Position numbers and translations under genes: made by a program
Source: Candidatus Thermoflexus tengchongensis
GTDB lineage: Bacteria; Chloroflexota; Anaerolineae; Thermoflexales; Thermoflexaceae
Length of the DNA: 64,000 nt
Reading direction: 5' to 3'
Assembly (NCBI GenBank): GCA_016842085.1
Contig: JAEVEX010000063.1
Span: 1 to 64,000, forward strand
The notes under the pieces: generated by a model
Seen by the model: the letters and a program-made list of their open reading frames with translations, nothing else
What the model was told of the DNA's origin: nothing
The model's database searches: none
Part shown: positions 8,983 through 17,236 of the stretch, piece by piece
How positions within the stretch are numbered: the stretch's first letter is position 1
How the letters are laid out: every line of letters begins with the position of its first letter

Positions 8983-10023
8983 ATGACCGTGGCCTATGCC
9001 TTCGATCCGATCTTCCTGGAGCACGATGATCCTCAGCATATCGAGCGCCGCGATCGCCTGGAGCGGATCCTCGATGTCCTGCGGGCCCACGGCGTTCTGG
9101 ATCGGGCGATGGCGCTTCCAGTGGAACCGATCCCCCTGGAGCGGCTCGCCCGCGTGCATCAGGCCAACTATGTGGAGCGGGTGCGCCGTCTGGCGGAACG
9201 CGGCGGGGGCGGCCTGAATTTCCCGGGCGATGAAACCTATGTGACTCCCCATTCCTTTGAGGCCGCTCTGCGAGCGGCTGGAGCCGTCGAGGCGGCCGTC
9301 GCCGCCGTCTGGGAAGGCCGGGCCCGCCGGGCCTTCGCCCTGGTCCGCCCGCCGGGCCATCACGCCTTCCCGGATCACGGCGAGGGCTTCTGTATTTTTA
9401 ACAACATCGCCCTGGGAGCCCGTTTCGCCCGGGAGGAGCTGGGCGCTCGCCGGGTGATGATCGTGGATTTCGATCTCCACCACGGTAACGGCACCCAGGC
9501 GATCTTTTACACGGATCCCTCGGTTCTCTACCTGTCCACCCATCAATGGGGGATCTACCCGGGAACCGGACACTGGCGGGAGATCGGCGCCGGACCCGGG
9601 GAGGGGAGGACGATCAACCTCCCTTTGCCAATGGGCGTGGGGGATCGGGGGTTCGAACGCATTTTCGAGGCGGTGATCGCCCCGGCCGCCCGCCGCTTCG
9701 AGCCGGAGATCCTGCTGGTCTCCGCTGGCTACGATCCTCACTGGGGGGATCCCCTGGGGGGATTGACGATGACCGTTTCCGGGTTCGCGGCCCTGACCCG
9801 ACGGCTCACCGAGCTGGCCGACATCCTCTGCCAGGGGCGCCTCGTCTTCGTGCTGGAGGGAGGATACCATCGGGATGCCCTGGCTTACGGGGTCCTGGCC
9901 GCCTTCCGCCTCTGGCTGGGCGAAGAGGATGTCGTGGATCCCCTTGGTCCTCCCCCACGTGCCGATGAGCCTTCCGTGGAAGGGCTCATCGCGAATGTGC
10001 GCCGTCTCCATCGACTGGAGTAA
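8983..10023 (+). CDS. Histone deacetylase family (AcuC/HDAC-like) amidohydrolase
   Basis: This 346-residue protein has the whole arginase/deacetylase fold. RPPGHHA holds the tandem active-site histidines, DFDLHHGNGTQ gives the Asp and His zinc ligands, and YDPHWGDPLGG gives the second Asp ligand; FVLEGGYH closes the domain. Bacterial members hydrolyse acetyl-lysine, acetylpolyamines or related amides. ATG 8983 was chosen over 8968 because GGAGG stands 6 bases before it. The isopentenyl phosphate kinase gene follows after 43 bases on the same strand. All metal ligands are intact, so it should be catalytically active; the substrate cannot be deduced. Confidence 0.9.
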   Translation: MTVAYAFDPIFLEHDDPQHIERRDRLERILDVLRAHGVLDRAMALPVEPIPLERLARVHQANYVERVRRLAERGGGGLNFPGDETYVTPHSFEAALRAAGAVEAAVAAVWEGRARRAFALVRPPGHHAFPDHGEGFCIFNNIALGARFAREELGARRVMIVDFDLHHGNGTQAIFYTDPSVLYLSTHQWGIYPGTGHWREIGAGPGEGRTINLPLPMGVGDRGFERIFEAVIAPAARRFEPEILLVSAGYDPHWGDPLGGLTMTVSGFAALTRRLTELADILCQGRLVFVLEGGYHRDALAYGVLAAFRLWLGEEDVVDPLGPPPRADEPSVEGLIANVRRLHRLE

Positions 10024-10066
10024 GCGAGCACGATCCTGAAAACCCTGTTCTGGTTGGGAAACGGCG

Positions 10067-10882
10067 ATGCGGGATTCCGGTGAACGGATTTTCGTCAAGC
10101 TGGGCGGCTCGCTGATCACGGATAAACGGCGGGAGCGGCGGGCTCGCCTCCGGGTGATCCGCCGGCTGGCTCAGGAGATCCGGGAGGCCCTGAGGGAGCG
10201 CCCTGAGCTGCGGATCCTGGTGGGCCACGGCAGCGGTTCCTTCGGTCACGCCGCGGCCGCCCGCACCCGGATCCATCAGGGGATCTCCCGGCCGGAGGAC
10301 TGGTGGGGGTTTGCCGAGGTGGCTTTCGCGGCGGCCGAGCTCCATATGCAGGTCCGTCGGGCCTTCCATGAGGCGGGCTTGCCCACCCTCAGCATCCCGC
10401 CCTCCGCCGTCGCAGAGGCGGCCGGAGGATTTCCGGTCGCCTTCGAAATCCGGGCCTTCCAGCGGGCCTGGGAGGTCGGCCTGATCCCCCTGACCGGAGG
10501 GGATGTCGTCTTCGACCGGGAACGGGGCGCGACGATCCTTTCCACCGAGGGGGTTTTCGATGCCCTCCTGGAACCCCTGCGGCCGACCCGCATCTTGCTG
10601 GTCGGGGAGGTGGCAGGTGTCCTGGCGGATGGGCCGGATGGACGTCAGGTGATCCCCCATCTGACCCCGGAACGGTTTCGGGAGATCCAGAACGCGGTCG
10701 GAGGATCCCGGGGGATCGATGTCACAGGGGGGATGCGCGCCAAGCTGGAAATGGCCCTGCGCTGGGTGGAGCGGGATCCAACGCTTGAGGTCTGGATCTT
10801 CTCCGGGCGCCGTCCGGGGGCGCTTCGGGACGCCTTGCGGGATCCCTCGCGCATTCGGGGAACCCGGATCACATGGATGTAA
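10067..10882 (+). CDS. Isopentenyl phosphate kinase
   Basis: This 271-residue amino-acid-kinase-fold protein begins IFVKLGGSLITDK, the phosphate-binding start typical of isopentenyl phosphate kinases. GHGSGSFGH at about residue 50 carries the glycines and the histidine that binds the substrate phosphate in this family. LTGGDVVFDRERGATILSTE marks the central strand, and DVTGGMRAKLEMAL is the late nucleotide-binding part. The enzyme makes isopentenyl diphosphate from isopentenyl phosphate and ATP, the last step of the alternative mevalonate route; a Roseiflexus homologue is known in Chloroflexota. Glutamate-5-kinase and UMP kinase are less likely because of the His motif and the length. No other mevalonate genes are in the window. 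Confidence 0.85.
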   Translation: MRDSGERIFVKLGGSLITDKRRERRARLRVIRRLAQEIREALRERPELRILVGHGSGSFGHAAAARTRIHQGISRPEDWWGFAEVAFAAAELHMQVRRAFHEAGLPTLSIPPSAVAEAAGGFPVAFEIRAFQRAWEVGLIPLTGGDVVFDRERGATILSTEGVFDALLEPLRPTRILLVGEVAGVLADGPDGRQVIPHLTPERFREIQNAVGGSRGIDVTGGMRAKLEMALRWVERDPTLEVWIFSGRRPGALRDALRDPSRIRGTRITWM

Positions 10883-10914
10883 AAACCAGGCGGAGGGATC
10901 GTCCGAATCCGGTT

Positions 10915-10920
10915 TATACT
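10915..10920 (+). promoter_or_regulatory. Possible -10 element (TATACT) upstream of selD
   Basis: TATACT at 10915-10920 lies 32 bases after the kinase stop codon and 194 bases before the selD start. There is no convincing -35 box. The following leader (to 11114) is GC-rich, with possible hairpins such as TTCCCCTTCCCC pairing with GGGGAGGGGAA; no known riboswitch was recognised. Confidence 0.3.
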
Positions 10921-11114
10921 TGGATAGGAGCTACGCCGTCGGCCGGCCTGACCCCGAAGATTTTCCCCTTCCCCGTGGTCCACAGGGCTACGGCGAGGGG
11001 GAGGGGAACTCTCCCTTTCCGATGGAAGCCCTGTTGCGCAGGTCCTGTCCCTGTTCAGGGCGGCGTCCGCGGGCTCCCTTTCTACCTTCGTAAGGATCCT
11101 GCAGGAGTCAGACC

Positions 11115-12164
11115 GTGGATAACAAGACGATCCGCCTGACGGCGCTGGCTTCGTGCGCCGGTTGAGCCAGCAAAATGGCCCCGGAGGCCCTGGCGCACGT
11201 GCTGCGCCGGCTTCACGAGGAAATCCCACCCCTGCCCCATCCGGCGGCCCTGATCGGGATCGAGGCGCCGGATGATGCGGCGGTCTATCAGCTGGACGAG
11301 GAGACCGCCCTCGTCCAGAGCACGGACTTTTTCCCGCCGGTGGTGGATGATCCTTATGCCTACGGCGCCATCGCGGCGGCCAACGCGATGAGCGATATCT
11401 ACGCCATGGGCGGGGAGGTCCGTTTCGCCCTCAATCTGGTGGCGTTTCCGGAGAGCCTGGATCTGGAGATCATGGTTCGGATCCTGAAGGGGGCAGCGGA
11501 TAAAGTCGCCGAGGCGGGCGGGGTTGTGCTCGGCGGTCATACGGTCACAGACCGCGAACCGAAGTTCGGGCTGGTGGTCACAGGCGTGGTGCATCCTCAA
11601 CGGATCCTGCGGAAATCCGGCGCCCGGCCCGGGGATGTCCTGATCCTGACGAAGCCGCTGGGGAGCGGGGTGATCACCACCGCCCTGAAGCGGGATCTGG
11701 CCCATCCGGAGGAGGTCGAGGAGGCGATGGCCTGGATGATGCGGCTGAACAAGACGGCCGCCCGGCTGGCGGTGAAATGCAACGCCCATGCCGCCACAGA
11801 TGTGACCGGGTTCGGGCTGCTGGGCCATGCCTGGGAGATGGTGGAGGCCTCTGGGGTGGGGCTGACTCTGGAGATCCACCGGCTCCCCTGGATGCAGGGT
11901 GCCCGGCGTTGTGCGGAGGCCGAGGCGTTCGCCGGAGGGCTCTGGCGGAACCGGGAGTTCTACCGACCGCACGTGCGTCTGGAACCGTCGATAGATGAGG
12001 TCGCGGAGGCCTTGCTTTACGACCCCCAGACCTCTGGAGGATTGTTGCTGGCCTTCGCCCCGGCGGATGCGGAGGCCTTCTGCGCCCGGATGGCGGAGGC
12101 GGGCGAGTTCGCCCGGGAGATCGGACAGTTCGGGGGAAAGCCGGAGATCCGGGTGATGCCCTGA
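11115..12164 (+). CDS. selD: Selenide, water dikinase (selenophosphate synthetase), selenocysteine-containing
   Basis: The real gene starts at GTG 11115, 8 bases after AGGAG, and reads VDNKTIRLTALASCAG, then an in-frame TGA (11163-11165, residue 17), then ASKMAPEAL. SelD enzymes have Cys or Sec at this spot, followed by a conserved Lys, so the TGA is best read as selenocysteine. A conventional call starting at ATG 11175 would lose the catalytic loop. The rest is a standard AIRS/PurM fold: APDDAAVYQ, FALNLVAFPE, GGHTVTDREPKFGLVVTGV and ATDVTGFGLLGHAWEM. The full length of 349 residues is normal. The enzyme makes selenophosphate from selenide and ATP for Sec-tRNA and selenouridine synthesis. 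No selA, selB or selC lies in the window. Confidence 0.9.
11166..11194 (+). promoter_or_regulatory. SECIS-like hairpin directly after the UGA codon
   Basis: Right after the TGA, GCCAG (11166-11170) pairs with CTGGC (11190-11194), and an inner GGCC (11177-11180) pairs with GGCC (11186-11189) around a CCGGA loop. Bacterial SECIS elements are hairpins in this position that recruit SelB. The fine structure (bulged U, GU in the loop) was not verified by folding. Confidence 0.5.
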
Positions 12165-12307
12165 TTCAGGAGCTGGCCCCACCCCAGGAATCCCCTGCAG
12201 GAGGTCAATGGCGTAGCGCCTGATGGGGATCGAAGAGGGGATCCTCATCCCGGGCGCGGCGTCACGTTCTCCGGGAAATGGACTCCGGGAGGGACGGAGG
12301 AGAGAGC

Positions 12308-12751
12308 ATGTCCAGCCCTGCGCAGCCCTTTGAGGAGATCCCTCACACGGCGGACTGGGCCATCCGGGCCTATGGGCGGACGCTGCCGGAGCTGTTCGCC
12401 AACGCGGCGATGGGGATGTATAGCCTGCTGGTCGATCTGGATGCCCTGGGGGAATCGGAGCGGCGGGAGGTCGAGGTGGAGGCGGCCAGCCCCGAAGGTT
12501 TGCTGGTGGCCTGGCTGAACGAACTGGTCTACCACACGGAACGGGAGCACCTGGCTTTCAGGCGGTTCGAGATCCATGAACTCCGCCTGCCCGATCCCGG
12601 GGATCCGGATTCCATCGGTCGCCTTCGCGCGACTGCTTATGGAGAACGGACCCGGGAGATGCGAAAATATATTAAGGCGGTGACCTATCACAATGTGGCC
12701 ATCCAGCAGGATGATGGATATTACTGGGTGGAGCTGGTGTTCGATGTGTGA
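12308..12751 (+). CDS. Archease (RtcB cofactor)
   Basis: This 147-residue protein shows the archease pattern: [20 protein letters not shown] at the start, [33 protein letters not shown], and the C-terminal VKAVTYHN-type motif ([12 protein letters not shown]) with acidic metal-binding residues. Archease speeds the guanylylation of RtcB and allows multiple turnover. ATG 12308 was preferred over 12278 because GGAGGAGAG precedes it. The stop codon is 11 bases before the rtcB start, so the two are an operon. They are placed downstream of selD, 143 bases away. Confidence 0.93.
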   Translation: MSSPAQPFEEIPHTADWAIRAYGRTLPELFANAAMGMYSLLVDLDALGESERREVEVEAASPEGLLVAWLNELVYHTEREHLAFRRFEIHELRLPDPGDPDSIGRLRATAYGERTREMRKYIKAVTYHNVAIQQDDGYYWVELVFDV

Positions 12752-12762
12752 GGAGGGAGATC

Positions 12763-14223
12763 ATGGCGCGGGAGATTCGGAAACAGGATTTCCGACGGAT
12801 CCATGAGTATCTCTGGGAACTGCCCACTTCGTTCGACCCGCGGATGAACGTCCCCGTCCGAATTTATGCGGACGAGGAGCTGCTGGAGGACGCGCTGGGG
12901 GATCTGTCGGTGCATCAGGCGGTGAATGCGGCCTCGTTGCCCGGCCTGGTGGGAGCCGTCGTTGTCATGCCCGATGTGCATATGGGCTATGGCTTCCCCA
13001 TTGGAGGGGTGATGGCCAGCCGAGTTCCGGGCGGGATCATCTCACCGGGGGCGATCGGGTATGATATCAACTGTGGCGTTCGGCTGCTGGCGACCAATCT
13101 GACCTACGAGCAGATCGCGCCGCATCTTGCGGAGCTGGCGTCGCGGATCTATTACAACTGTCCCAGCGGGGTGGGCTCCGAGGGCCACGTGCCCCTGACG
13201 GCGAAGCAGCTGGATGAGGTGCTCGCGGAAGGGGCCCGCTGGGCGCTCCGCCACGGCTACGCCCGGCCGGAGGACCTGGAGCACACCGAGGAGTTCGGCT
13301 GCATGCCCAACGCGGATCCGGATAAGGCGACCCCTAAAGCCAAGGAGCGGGGGAAGGATCAGCTGGGCACCCTGGGCGCCGGGAATCATTTCATCGAAGT
13401 GGATGTGGTGGATGAGATCTTCGATCCGGTGGGTGCGGAGCGGATGGGCCTCTTCGAGGGGCAGGTGGCGGTGCAGATTCATTGTGGCTCGCGGGGCTTC
13501 GGGCATCAGATCTGCACCGATTACCTGCAACGCTTCGAGCGGGTGATCCATAAATACGGCATCAAGCTGCCCGACAAGGAACTGATGTGTGCACCCATCG
13601 ATAGCCCGGAGGGACAGGATTACCTGAAGGCGATGGCCTGTGCGGCGAACTTTGCCTTCTGCAATCGCCAGATCCTGGCGCACTATATCCGCAAGAGCTT
13701 CGAGGAGGTCCTCAAGCCGAAGGGCATCGCCCACGACGTCTGGCAGGTTTACGACATCGCCCACAATATGGGCAAGATCGAAACCCACGAGATCGACGGC
13801 CAGCGGATGACCGTGTGCGTCCATCGGAAGGGGGCCACCCGCGCCTGGGGCCCGGGCTCCCCAGGCTTGCCGAAGAAATACACCGACATCGGACAGCCGG
13901 TCCTCATCCCCGGCTCCATGGGTACGGCGTCCTATGTGCTGCTGGGGACCCCCGGGTCGATGGCGCAGACGTTTGGGAGCACCTGCCATGGGGCGGGCCG
14001 GGTGATGAGCCGGGCTCAGGCCAAGCGGGAGATCCGGGGCGAGAAGCTGAAGGCCGAGCTCGAGAGCCAGGGCATCGTGGTCCGCGCCGGCTCCATGGCC
14101 GGGCTGGCTGAAGAGGCCCCGCGAGCTTACAAGGACGTCAGCCGCGTGGTCGAGGTGGTCCATCACGCGGGGATCGCCAGGAAGGTGGCGCGGCTGCGGC
14201 CGATCGCGGTGATCAAGGGATGA
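12763..14223 (+). CDS. rtcB: RNA-splicing ligase RtcB
   Basis: The 486-residue protein has full RtcB motifs: [32 protein letters not shown] with the metal-binding Asp and Cys, [48 protein letters not shown] and [12 protein letters not shown], where the His accepts GMP. It joins 2',3'-cyclic phosphate (or 3'-phosphate) and 5'-hydroxyl RNA ends using GTP and Mn(II), for tRNA repair or splicing. ATG 12763 has AGGAGGGA just before it; the frame also opens at GTG 12748, which overlaps the archease stop. Coupling with archease supports an efficient, multi-turnover ligase. Confidence 0.96.
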   Translation: MAREIRKQDFRRIHEYLWELPTSFDPRMNVPVRIYADEELLEDALGDLSVHQAVNAASLPGLVGAVVVMPDVHMGYGFPIGGVMASRVPGGIISPGAIGYDINCGVRLLATNLTYEQIAPHLAELASRIYYNCPSGVGSEGHVPLTAKQLDEVLAEGARWALRHGYARPEDLEHTEEFGCMPNADPDKATPKAKERGKDQLGTLGAGNHFIEVDVVDEIFDPVGAERMGLFEGQVAVQIHCGSRGFGHQICTDYLQRFERVIHKYGIKLPDKELMCAPIDSPEGQDYLKAMACAANFAFCNRQILAHYIRKSFEEVLKPKGIAHDVWQVYDIAHNMGKIETHEIDGQRMTVCVHRKGATRAWGPGSPGLPKKYTDIGQPVLIPGSMGTASYVLLGTPGSMAQTFGSTCHGAGRVMSRAQAKREIRGEKLKAELESQGIVVRAGSMAGLAEEAPRAYKDVSRVVEVVHHAGIARKVARLRPIAVIKG

Positions 14224-14242
14224 GATCCAGGGGCTCTGGAAG

Positions 14243-14275
14243 GGTGGGCGGGTTGCGGAAGGTGACCCGCCCACC
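14243..14275 (+). terminator. Terminator-like hairpin after rtcB
   Basis: GGTGGGCGGGT (14243-14253) pairs perfectly with ACCCGCCCACC (14265-14275) around an 11-base loop. Only a weak pyrimidine run follows, so termination efficiency is uncertain. Confidence 0.5.
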
Positions 14276-14361
14276 TCTCATCGGCCTTCTCATGAGGGGC
14301 TTTCTGGGTGCCTTGAGCTTAACCACTCAAGTTCTAAACCCGTAAAGGCTGCTTCTTGAGA

Positions 14362-15102
14362 ATGAACGCTTCCATCGCGGAGCGCTGGGAACAGGTTCAG
14401 GAACGGATCGCCCGCGCGGCCCGTCGGGCCGGCCGGGATCCAGGGGAGATCACTGTAGTGGCCGTGACCAAGACGGTGTCGCCGGAGCAGATCCTGGAAG
14501 CATATGCCTGCGGGCTGCGGATCTTCGGGGAGAACCGGGTGGAGGAAGCGGAAGAGAAAATCCCTCAGGTGCAGGCCTTGCTGGGCCGCGAGGCGGCGAT
14601 CCAGTGGCATATGGTCGGCCATCTGCAACGGCGAAAGGCCCGGCGGGCTTTGAGCCTGTTCGAAGTGATCCATTCCGTCGATTCGGTGCCGCTGGCGGAG
14701 AAGCTCAGCCGGCTGGCGGTAGAGAGGGGACAGCCGGCGAGGATCCTTCTGGAGTGCAATGTCTCCGGCGAAGCCAGCAAATATGGCTTCCCCCTGGACC
14801 GCTGGGAGGACGATGCAGCCCAGCGGGAGGCTTTTTTCGAGGCGGTCGCCCGGATCCTGAGTCAGCCCGGCCTGGAGGTCATCGGGTTGATGACCGTAGC
14901 CCCCATCGCCCCGGATCCTGAAGCGGTCCGACCGGTGTTTCGCCGGCTCCGGGCGCTGCGGGATGCCCTGGCGGCGCGGTTTCCTCATGGTTCCTGGGTG
15001 CACCTCTCCATGGGCATGACGGACGATTTCGAAGTGGCCATCGAGGAGGGCGCAACCATGATCCGCCTGGGGCGGGCGATCTTCGGCGAGCGACCGGCGT
15101 GA
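14362..15102 (+). CDS. YggS/PLPBP family pyridoxal-phosphate homeostasis protein
   Basis: This 246-residue protein is a single TIM-barrel PLP-binding protein. ITVVAVTKTVSPEQI contains the Schiff-base lysine. FGENRVEEAEEKI, WHMVGHLQRRKARRA, CNVSGEASKYGFP, EVIGLMTVAPIAPD and HLSMGMTDDFEVAIEEGATM are the ordered family signatures. Members keep cytosolic PLP balanced and have no known enzymatic turnover. ATG 14362 was taken; TTG 14356 in the same frame is an alternative. The neighbour yggT is a common partner of this gene in many bacteria, often close to cell-division genes, though none of those are here. Confidence 0.92.
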   Translation: MNASIAERWEQVQERIARAARRAGRDPGEITVVAVTKTVSPEQILEAYACGLRIFGENRVEEAEEKIPQVQALLGREAAIQWHMVGHLQRRKARRALSLFEVIHSVDSVPLAEKLSRLAVERGQPARILLECNVSGEASKYGFPLDRWEDDAAQREAFFEAVARILSQPGLEVIGLMTVAPIAPDPEAVRPVFRRLRALRDALAARFPHGSWVHLSMGMTDDFEVAIEEGATMIRLGRAIFGERPA

Positions 15103-15169
15103 TGGAGTTCGTTGCTCTTCCCATAGAGGACCTGAAAGGCTGAAACCATCGTTGTTTGAGGAAAGCGAT

Positions 15170-15436
15170 ATGCCGGGAATGCTGATTTCCCTGATCGACG
15201 CCCTGGTCAATCTCTATGTTCTTCTGATCGTGTTTTATGTGTTCACCTCCTGGATCGGCCTCGATCCATGGCATCCGGCCCGACGTCTCCTGGCGGGTGC
15301 CGTGGAACCCGTGTTGAATCCCCTGCGGCGCTATCTCCCTCCCGTGGGGGGGCTGGATTTCAGCCCCCTGGTGGCGATCCTGCTGATCGAACTGGCCGGC
15401 CAGTTCCTCCGGGCGCTCCTGATGGGATGGTTCTGA
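15170..15436 (+). CDS. YggT family membrane protein
   Basis: The 88-residue protein has two hydrophobic segments (about 3-28 and 62-85) around a short loop, VEPVLNPLRRYLPPVGGLD, which is the YggT/YlmG hallmark (P..P.R...P...G.D.SP). ATG 15170 follows GAGGAAAG and fits the family start. YggT/YlmG proteins are linked to division-site or nucleoid organisation and osmotic stress, without a defined activity. It follows yggS by 67 bases and was probably transcribed with it. Confidence 0.88.
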   Translation: MPGMLISLIDALVNLYVLLIVFYVFTSWIGLDPWHPARRLLAGAVEPVLNPLRRYLPPVGGLDFSPLVAILLIELAGQFLRALLMGWF

Positions 15437-15508
15437 GCCTGCAGGAACCACGCCGCGGGCCTCTCGAATCATTTTTCTCCTGCTGACTCTCAATTTTCAC
15501 AGGTTGCA

Positions 15509-15537
15509 TTGACGAGCCGTATTGCAGTGGTTAGAAT
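15509..15537 (+). promoter_or_regulatory. Sigma-70-type promoter
   Basis: TTGACG (15509-15514) and TAGAAT (15532-15537) are separated by exactly 17 bases, one mismatch per box from consensus. Transcription would start near 15545, about 75 bases before the small membrane protein gene at 15619. Confidence 0.75.
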
Positions 15538-15618
15538 TCACGGTGTTGCGGGGCAAATCCATCCAGGGAACTGCGCGATTGCTGAACGGGAGAACACAAG
15601 GGCAGGAGGAGATCGGGG

Positions 15619-15813
15619 ATGCTGGCCAAACGGGTTGCTGTCGTCATCGGGGGTCTCATCATCGGGATCGCGCTGGAGCTGTGTGTCCTGGCCCTCTATG
15701 CGATCCCGCCCGCGAAATACGGATGGCTCTATCATGTGGGCACCGTGGTGCCCCTTGCGCTGGCGGCGATGATCGTGCTGGATGCGGTGCTGAAAACGGA
15801 GATGCTCCCCTGA
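15619..15813 (+). CDS. Small two-helix membrane protein, unknown function
   Basis: This 64-residue protein consists of two hydrophobic helices (about residues 5-27 and 38-58) joined by PPAKYGWLYHVGT. It has a good ribosome binding site (GGAGGAG, 8 bases before the ATG) and its own near-consensus promoter, which support a real gene. I do not recognise a family. It ends before a strong hairpin that it shares, convergently, with rpsU. Confidence 0.65.
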   Translation: MLAKRVAVVIGGLIIGIALELCVLALYAIPPAKYGWLYHVGTVVPLALAAMIVLDAVLKTEMLP

Positions 15814-15920
15814 GCGCATCCGGGAGGTGCCCGGACGGCTCCGGGTGGCCCTGTCTGCCCCCGGCATCTCCAGTTTCCCTATCCGTCCCGCGGGGGCGAT
15901 GACCTCTGGATGGGCAAAAC

Positions 15921-15948
15921 AAAAGGGTGGGCTTGTGCCCACCCTTTT
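15921..15948 (-). terminator. Bidirectional terminator hairpin after rpsU
   Basis: AAAAGGGTGGGC (15921-15932) pairs perfectly with GCCCACCCTTTT (15937-15948) around TTGT. On the minus strand the hairpin is followed by a T-rich stretch (TTTTGTTTTG), so it terminates rpsU. It may also stop the convergent transcript. Confidence 0.85.
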
Positions 15949-15971
15949 GCTGGTCTACCGCAGGGCTATGC

Positions 15972-16184
15972 TTATAGCAAACCGGCCGCTCGCAGGGCCT
16001 TCAAGGTTGTGCGCCGGCTTTTGCGCAGCTTGGCTGCCTTCTTGCGCTTGCGGATCACGCTGGGCGGCTCATAGTAGCGCCGGCGCCGCAGCTCCGAAAG
16101 CAGCTTGTCGGCCTGGATCTGCTTGTTGAACCGCTTGAGGGCCGACTCGAAGGACTCCCCTTCCTCAATGATCACGCGGGCCAA
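15972..16184 (-). CDS. rpsU: Small ribosomal subunit protein bS21
   Basis: The product is 70 residues, the usual bS21 length. It has the family start (ARVIIEEGESFESALKRFNK), the basic middle (ELRRRRYYEPPSVIRKRKKA) and an Arg/Lys-rich tail. bS21 sits by the 3' end of 16S rRNA and helps initiation. The start is placed at TTG 16184, since it follows a GGGGGTGGGA binding site and matches the family N-terminus. The upstream ATGs at 16223 and 16232 overlap or lie upstream of the promoter -10 box and cannot be in the mRNA. Confidence 0.93.
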   Translation of the reverse strand: MARVIIEEGESFESALKRFNKQIQADKLLSELRRRRYYEPPSVIRKRKKAAKLRKSRRTTLKALRAAGLL

Positions 16185-16221
16185 TGTTCCCACCCCCTTT
16201 CCGTGTGTGAAGTTCACCCTC

Positions 16222-16251
16222 ATTATACCCATCTGAAAGAAGGGCTGTCAA
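16222..16251 (-). promoter_or_regulatory. Near-perfect sigma-70 promoter of rpsU
   Basis: On the minus strand TTGACA (16251-16246) and TATAAT (16227-16222) are both exact consensus boxes with an 18-base spacer. The transcript would start near 16215, 30 bases before the TTG start of rpsU. Confidence 0.9.
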
Positions 16252-16312
16252 TCCGTCCACCGGGCTTTTCAGCGAAGAGAAAATCCTTGATCGGCGAACG
16301 GACCCCGGCGCC

Positions 16313-17233
16313 TTAGGGCCAGATCCGGAAGGATGAAAAGGTCTCCGCCTGCCGAAGGCCATCGGAGGCGGTTACATGGAGCTCCACCAGCGATCCGGAG
16401 GGGAAGGATCCCACGATGAAATTCCCCACCGCCTTGCCGGTTTCATCCGTCTCCAGAAGCCATGGATCCTGCCCGGGGATGCGGATGCGGACCCGGGCCC
16501 GGGGGGCGGGCTGGCCGGTTTCGTCGGTCACGAACACGGTGATGGTCTGCAGATCTCCAGATGCCAGGACCGGGCGGTGCACGGCGATCTGAATTCGGAG
16601 AACGGAAAGCGTCTGGAGGATGCGCGCGGGAACCCGGGGGTTTAACCCCCGGATCTGCGCATAGGATTCCCCCAGATTCATCGGCCGCACGGCCTGGGCC
16701 GCCGGATCCCACTCTACTTTCATCCCCTGGAAAACCTGAACGATCCGCCCGTTTTCGATGAAAGGTTCCGTGATCGGATGGCCGATGACCTTTGCGCCGC
16801 CGTGGCGCAACCAGAAGGCCAGGAACATCCCGCTCACCGTGTGCCCGGTCTCCGGGATATATCGCCGGAAAGGCCGGCCCAGAGGGATCCGCTGAGGGGG
16901 GATCGGTGGGGTTCCCAGGCCTAAGGCTTCGGCGATGGGAAGCAACTGAACCGCCTGGTCTGGAGGCGCCAGGGGATCCCGGCGCAAACAGGCATACTGG
17001 AAGCACTGGATATCATAAGGAGGCTCCGGGATGGCCGGGGTGATCGGGTAACCGAAGAAGTTCACACCGCCGTAGGCTTCAAAGAACCCCAGGAAAGGCT
17101 CCCGGACCGTATGGCCGGTCTCCGGGAAAAACCGTTCTCCCGTTCCCTGGGCATGTCGTCCCCCGAGAACTCCCAGCACAAGGAGCATCGCCCCGAGCAT
17201 AGCATATGCAGGGAATCGGGAAAATCGGTTCAT
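16313..17233 (-). CDS. Secreted protein with FPETGH-type repeats
   Basis: The 306-residue protein has a signal peptide or anchor (hydrophobic about residues 9-25, then GRHAQG). Two similar modules follow: ERFFPETGHTVREPFLGFFE...GGVNFFGYPIT, and YIPETGHTVSGMFLAFW...GGAKVIGHPIT, each ending near a VQ.FQ..K/R segment. This module (P-E-T-G-H ... F ... GG ... G-Y/H-P-I-T) recurs in exported Chloroflexota proteins and resembles LGFP-like repeats. The C-terminal ~90 residues form a beta-sandwich of the Ig/Big type (ITVFVTDETGQPAPRARVRI). It may bind envelope glycans; that is inference. It starts 3 bases after the aldolase-like gene ends, so they are one operon. Confidence 0.7.
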   Translation of the reverse strand: MNRFSRFPAYAMLGAMLLVLGVLGGRHAQGTGERFFPETGHTVREPFLGFFEAYGGVNFFGYPITPAIPEPPYDIQCFQYACLRRDPLAPPDQAVQLLPIAEALGLGTPPIPPQRIPLGRPFRRYIPETGHTVSGMFLAFWLRHGGAKVIGHPITEPFIENGRIVQVFQGMKVEWDPAAQAVRPMNLGESYAQIRGLNPRVPARILQTLSVLRIQIAVHRPVLASGDLQTITVFVTDETGQPAPRARVRIRIPGQDPWLLETDETGKAVGNFIVGSFPSGSLVELHVTASDGLRQAETFSSFRIWP

Positions 17234-17236
17234 TTT

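Noticed and set aside
10921-11114. Possible riboswitch or tRNA-Sec in the selD leader
   Set aside because: Hairpins are present, but no riboswitch consensus and no long acceptor/anticodon TCA layout of tRNA-Sec could be found.
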